A DNA stretch of 64,000 nucleotides from Planctomycetota bacterium (lineage in GTDB: Bacteria; Planctomycetota; UBA1135; GCA-002686595): NCBI GenBank assembly GCA_002862085.1, contig PKCK01000092.1, positions 25,885-89,884 on the forward strand. The letters run 5' to 3'. A program made the translations under genes and the position numbers. Of this stretch, positions 61,068 to 64,000 are shown one piece after another; position 1 is the first letter of the stretch, and each line of letters starts with the position of its first letter. The notes under the pieces are model-generated. The model saw only the letters and a list, made by a program, of their open reading frames with translations, was not told the DNA's origin and ran no database searches.

Positions 61068-62633
61068 TCAGAGCGTGCGGAGCAGCTCGCGCGCCTTCTC
61101 GATGGTCGCCCCGTCCGCCTCGGACTCCGCCTCCGCGGTCGCGATCGCGCGAGTCAGGAGCACCTTGGCGTCCTCCTCTCGGCCCATCATGACCATGCTG
61201 TCGGCGAGCTTGAGCTGGCCGTCGAGAGGGAACTCCTCCCCCGCCGCCCGTGAGAGGGTCAGGGCTCGATCGAGAGAGCCGGTGGCGGCTCCGAAGTCGC
61301 GCGCGGCGTACTGCAGCTCCCCGAGGAAATGCCACATGAAGGGATCCTCGCTGCCGGCCGTCGCGGCCTGCGTCGCGAAGACCAGAGCGGTCTCCGCGTC
61401 GTCGCGACCGAGGGCCTCGAGGGCTTTCTCGAAGTAGAGGGTCGCGACGACGATGGTGGTCGCGGGCGCCTCCCGGTCCACGTGTACGGCGAGGGCGACG
61501 AAGGGCGCCGCGCGCTGAAGATCGCCGCCTTCGAGCTGTGCCTCCGCGAGGGCCGCGATGCGCGTCGCGTAGAAGCGCCGCGCCGAGGCCTCGCTCTTGT
61601 GCAGTCCGATGGCCTCGACGAGCGCCGCCTTGCAGCCGTCCTCGTCGCCCACCTCGAGCCGCGTGAGGGCGCGCTCGTAGGCTTTCTGCGCCTCTTCGTC
61701 GAGGAAACGCTTCGCGGAGCGCTGCTCCACCTTCGGCTCGCCGAGCTCGCGCGCCCGCAGGAAGTGGCGCCGCGCAGCGAGGTCGTCGCCCACGACGTTG
61801 TGGTAAGTGCCTGCGGTCCAGTGGTAGCTGCCGAGCTCGACTCCGATCGGCAAGCCCTGGGCGAGGAGCGCCTCGAGCAGCTCGAGGCCCTCGTCGAAGC
61901 GCTTGAGCGCCATGAGGTACTCGCCCTTCATGCGCCGCGCGTCGAAGTCCTCGGGGTCGTAGGCGAGAGAGCGCTCGATCCGCTCCAGCGCGAGCTCGGG
62001 CGTCCCGTCCGCGAACGCGTGCTTCGCGGACAGCAGGTGGGCCTGCCCGAGGGCCCGGCCGAGGAAGGGCAGCCCGGGATCCAGGCGCTCGGCCTCCTCG
62101 AGCATCGCGAGGCCCGCCTTGGTCCGCCCCGGCGTCACGATCGCGAGCACGCCCGCGGCGCGCTGGAGCTCGGGGGTCAGCCCCCCCACGGCGGCGATCC
62201 CGCGCTCGATCTCCTCCTTCGCGGCGATGCGCCGATCGAGGGCCGCGTAGAGCTCGGCCGCCGTCGCGTAGGGGCGCGGGTCGGCAGGGTCAGCGGCGCG
62301 GACGGCCTCGACGTCGGCGAGCCACGCGGCGCTCTCCCCCTCCAGGACGGCGAGCCGCGCGCGCAGGAGCGGCCCCTCGACGGGCAGCTGGTCGACGAGA
62401 CTCTCGACGAGGGGACGCGCGAGGGCCGCCCGGCCCGTGTCGAGCAGGCGCCGGGCCTCCACGGCCTCGGGACGCATGTCGCGGCGCGAGCGCGAGGACG
62501 CCACCGATGCGCTCCCCGCGTTCCCGTCCCGCGAGGACTCGCCCTCGCCGCCGCAGGCCGCCGCAGCGAGCGCGATCGCCGTGAGGAGCGGGCCCAGGGC
62601 AGGGCGCCGGGATCTGTCGTGGAGGTCGGACAT
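61068..62633 (-). CDS. TPR-repeat lipoprotein
   Basis: 521 residues. A signal sequence with lipobox (LLTAIALAAAACGG, Cys about residue 27) is followed by a short Ser-rich linker and tetratricopeptide repeats over nearly the whole length: ARRLLDTGRAALARPLVESL, ATAAELYAALDRRIAAKEEI, PELALERIERSLAYDPEDFDARRMKGEYL, ALVFATQAATAGSEDPFMWHFLGELQYAARDFGAATGSLDRAL. TPR superhelices hold protein complexes together; the partner is unknown. The ATG at 62633 was chosen because the open frame further upstream is antisense to mtaB. A TAAGCT box lies 8 nt before the ATG with no ribosome site, like the divergent mtaB start. Confidence 0.87.
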   Translation of the reverse strand: MSDLHDRSRRPALGPLLTAIALAAAACGGEGESSRDGNAGSASVASSRSRRDMRPEAVEARRLLDTGRAALARPLVESLVDQLPVEGPLLRARLAVLEGESAAWLADVEAVRAADPADPRPYATAAELYAALDRRIAAKEEIERGIAAVGGLTPELQRAAGVLAIVTPGRTKAGLAMLEEAERLDPGLPFLGRALGQAHLLSAKHAFADGTPELALERIERSLAYDPEDFDARRMKGEYLMALKRFDEGLELLEALLAQGLPIGVELGSYHWTAGTYHNVVGDDLAARRHFLRARELGEPKVEQRSAKRFLDEEAQKAYERALTRLEVGDEDGCKAALVEAIGLHKSEASARRFYATRIAALAEAQLEGGDLQRAAPFVALAVHVDREAPATTIVVATLYFEKALEALGRDDAETALVFATQAATAGSEDPFMWHFLGELQYAARDFGAATGSLDRALTLSRAAGEEFPLDGQLKLADSMVMMGREEDAKVLLTRAIATAEAESEADGATIEKARELLRTL

Positions 62634-62641
62634 GGCGGTGG

Positions 62642-62647
62642 AGCTTA
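62642..62647 (-). promoter_or_regulatory. Candidate -10 box of a leaderless promoter (TPR lipoprotein gene)
   Basis: On the minus strand TAAGCT (62647-62642) ends 8 nt before the ATG at 62633. The intervening CCACCGCC is not a ribosome binding site. It is back-to-back with the same arrangement for mtaB about 115 nt away. Confidence 0.45.
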
Positions 62648-62761
62648 TCCGCGGTCCGCCGGGCGGACGCGTGCGGACAGCGCTCGATTCCAAGCGCGGC
62701 TCGGCTGCGCCGCGGCCCCCTGCTCCGGCCGACCGCGGGCGCAACCCCGGCTCCGAGGCGC

Positions 62762-62767
62762 TATCCT
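62762..62767 (+). promoter_or_regulatory. Candidate -10 box of a leaderless promoter (mtaB)
   Basis: TATCCT ends 7 nt before the ATG at 62775, with CGCGCCG between. The hexamer is identical to the one before the Nudix gene at 8892. No Shine-Dalgarno and no obvious -35 are present. Confidence 0.5.
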
Positions 62768-62774
62768 CGCGCCG

Positions 62775-64000
62775 ATGCAGGCCCTCCGCGAGACCCCCGG
62801 CGCCGAGGCGGACGCTGGCACCGTCCGCTTCGTCACCTTCGGCTGCAAGGCGAACCAGTACGACACCCAGGTGCTCCGCGAGGCCCTCGCGAGGCGCGGC
62901 GCGTGCGAGGTGACCGGTCCGGGGGCCGAACTGGTGGTCGTGAACACATGCACGGTGACGGCGGAGGCCGGCCGGAAGGCGCGCCAGCTGGTCCGCAGGA
63001 TCCACAGGGAGACCCCGGGCGCGAGGATCGCGATCACCGGCTGCCTGGCGGAATCGGAGCCCGACGTCCTGGCCGAGCTTCCCGGCGTCCACTGGGTCCT
63101 CGGCAACGGCGAGGCGAAGGCACCACACAATTTCCTGCGGCAGATCGGCCACGAGGTCGACCCCGAGGAGCTCGGGATCCCCGCCGGGATCACGGCCTTC
63201 GCCGGCCACAAGCGAGCCTTCCTCAAGATCCAGGACGGCTGCGACAAGGCCTGCGCCTTCTGCATCATCCCGAAGGTGCGCGGTCGGAGCCGGAGTCGCC
63301 CCGCCGAGGAACTCGCAGCGGAGGTGGAGCGCCTCGTCCTCGCCGGTCACGTCGAAGTGGTCCTCTGCGGCATCCACATCGGCCACTGGGGCCTCGACAT
63401 CGACAGCGACATCGCGTCGCTCCTGGCCCGCCTGATCGAGGTCGCGCCGGTCGGCGAGGACGGCCGCGCCATCGAATGGCGCCTGAGGGTCTCCTCCATC
63501 GAGGCCACCGAGGTCACGGACGAGATGGTCGGCCTGATGGCCGACCGCCCCGACCGCATCGCCCCGCACCTCCACATGCCCATGCAGTCCGGCTCCGACC
63601 CCGTCCTGAAAGCCATGAACCGCTGGTACACGGTCGCCGAGTACCTGGAGTCCTGCGACCGGATCCGGGCCCGGTTGGACCGCCCGGCCTTCACCGCGGA
63701 CATCCTCGTCGGGTTCCCGGGTGAGACCGACGCGCAGTTCGCGGAGACCCTCGCCACGGCCGAGTCGGCCGGGTTCACCAAGGTCCACGTCTTCCCCTTC
63801 TCCGCGCGGCCGGGCACGGCGGCGTTCGGGATGGGAGGAGCTGTGGATCCTCGGGTGACGAGAGCCCGCCGCGCCGCTCTCTCCGAAGCCGCCGCAGGCT
63901 GGGAGCAGCGCTTCCGGCGGAGCCTGGAGGGCGCCCGCGACCGCGTCGTCCTCGAGGGCTTCGCGGGCCTCTCCGGCCGCTATCAGCGGGTGTCCGTCGC
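62775..64000 (+). CDS. mtaB: tRNA t6A37 methylthiotransferase MtaB, 3' end cut by the window
   Basis: 408 codons are visible; the C-terminal TRAM region runs past the right edge. MtaB adds a methylthio group to N6-threonylcarbamoyladenosine at position 37 of tRNAs reading ANN codons. The N-terminal domain has FVTFGCKANQYDTQVL, VVNTCTVTAEAGRKARQ and ITGCLAESEPD, supplying the three Cys of the auxiliary cluster. The radical SAM motif is QDGCDKACAFCIIPKVRGRSRSRP (CX3CX2C, about residues 157-164). The G-C-K-x-N-x-x-D opening and the R-G-x-x-R-S-R stretch favour MtaB over MiaB/RimO. Later motifs MPMQSGSDPVLKAMNRWYT and ADILVGFPGET are intact. It diverges from the TPR lipoprotein gene. Confidence 0.93.
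   Translation, partial: MQALRETPGAEADAGTVRFVTFGCKANQYDTQVLREALARRGACEVTGPGAELVVVNTCTVTAEAGRKARQLVRRIHRETPGARIAITGCLAESEPDVLAELPGVHWVLGNGEAKAPHNFLRQIGHEVDPEELGIPAGITAFAGHKRAFLKIQDGCDKACAFCIIPKVRGRSRSRPAEELAAEVERLVLAGHVEVVLCGIHIGHWGLDIDSDIASLLARLIEVAPVGEDGRAIEWRLRVSSIEATEVTDEMVGLMADRPDRIAPHLHMPMQSGSDPVLKAMNRWYTVAEYLESCDRIRARLDRPAFTADILVGFPGETDAQFAETLATAESAGFTKVHVFPFSARPGTAAFGMGGAVDPRVTRARRAALSEAAAGWEQRFRRSLEGARDRVVLEGFAGLSGRYQRVSV

Overview
The window is 64 kb of very GC-rich bacterial chromosome, coding-dense, with no mobile element, CRISPR array, rRNA or tRNA that I could recognise. Several gene families point to a planctomycete: a PSCyt1/DUF1549/DUF1553 cytochrome-type protein followed directly by a DUF1501 protein, a small basic protein of the kind annotated in Planctomycetes/Verrucomicrobia/Chlamydiae, many lipoproteins, VCBS/UnbV and HEAT-repeat exported proteins, and a cell-wall cluster without ftsZ. 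This placement is inference; no marker phylogeny could be run.

Layout. 1-6.2 kb: a sulfatase cut by the left edge, a membrane M28 peptidase, and a large TPR-VCBS-UnbV lipoprotein. 6.2-10.7 kb: a leftward FAH-family/hotdog/EamA operon and a rightward Nudix/FAD-oxidoreductase pair. 10.7-17.2 kb: the PSCyt1/DUF1501 pair and a methionine-rich secreted protein. 17.3-22.9 kb: an LplT-Aas fusion for phospholipid re-acylation, and thiC under a TPP riboswitch. 23.1-27.5 kb: a HEAT-repeat gene whose signal peptide is separated by two in-frame TGA codons, then a zinc-metallopeptidase/ATP-grasp ligase pair. 27.6-29.4 kb: thrS.

29.6-46.2 kb is a leftward peptidoglycan/division (dcw) cluster in the order mraZ, rsmH, an ftsL-like gene, a class B PBP, murE, murF, mraY, ftsW, a LysM gene, a small exported ORF, murG, then murC and murB. 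Most junctions overlap by 4 nt (ATGA). murD, ddl, ftsQ, ftsA and ftsZ are absent, and two rightward genes sit between murG and murC. MurE carries the DNPR motif of meso-diaminopimelate enzymes, so conventional DAP-type peptidoglycan is likely. Five 5-nt boxes on an exact 10-bp period lie just upstream of mraZ and probably form the MraZ operator.

46.8-57.3 kb: a leftward envelope/glycosyltransferase block (one GT4, two GT2, an SRPBCC protein and unknowns), then der with a lipoprotein gene, queE, a small basic protein and a membrane protein of unknown role. 57.7-61.0 kb: two tandem secreted proteins, one with an intact HELGH peptidase motif and one in which the equivalent residues look lost. 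61.1-64 kb: a divergent pair, a TPR lipoprotein and mtaB, the latter cut by the right edge. At least four genes have a TANNNT box 7-9 nt before the ATG and no Shine-Dalgarno, suggesting leaderless transcription.
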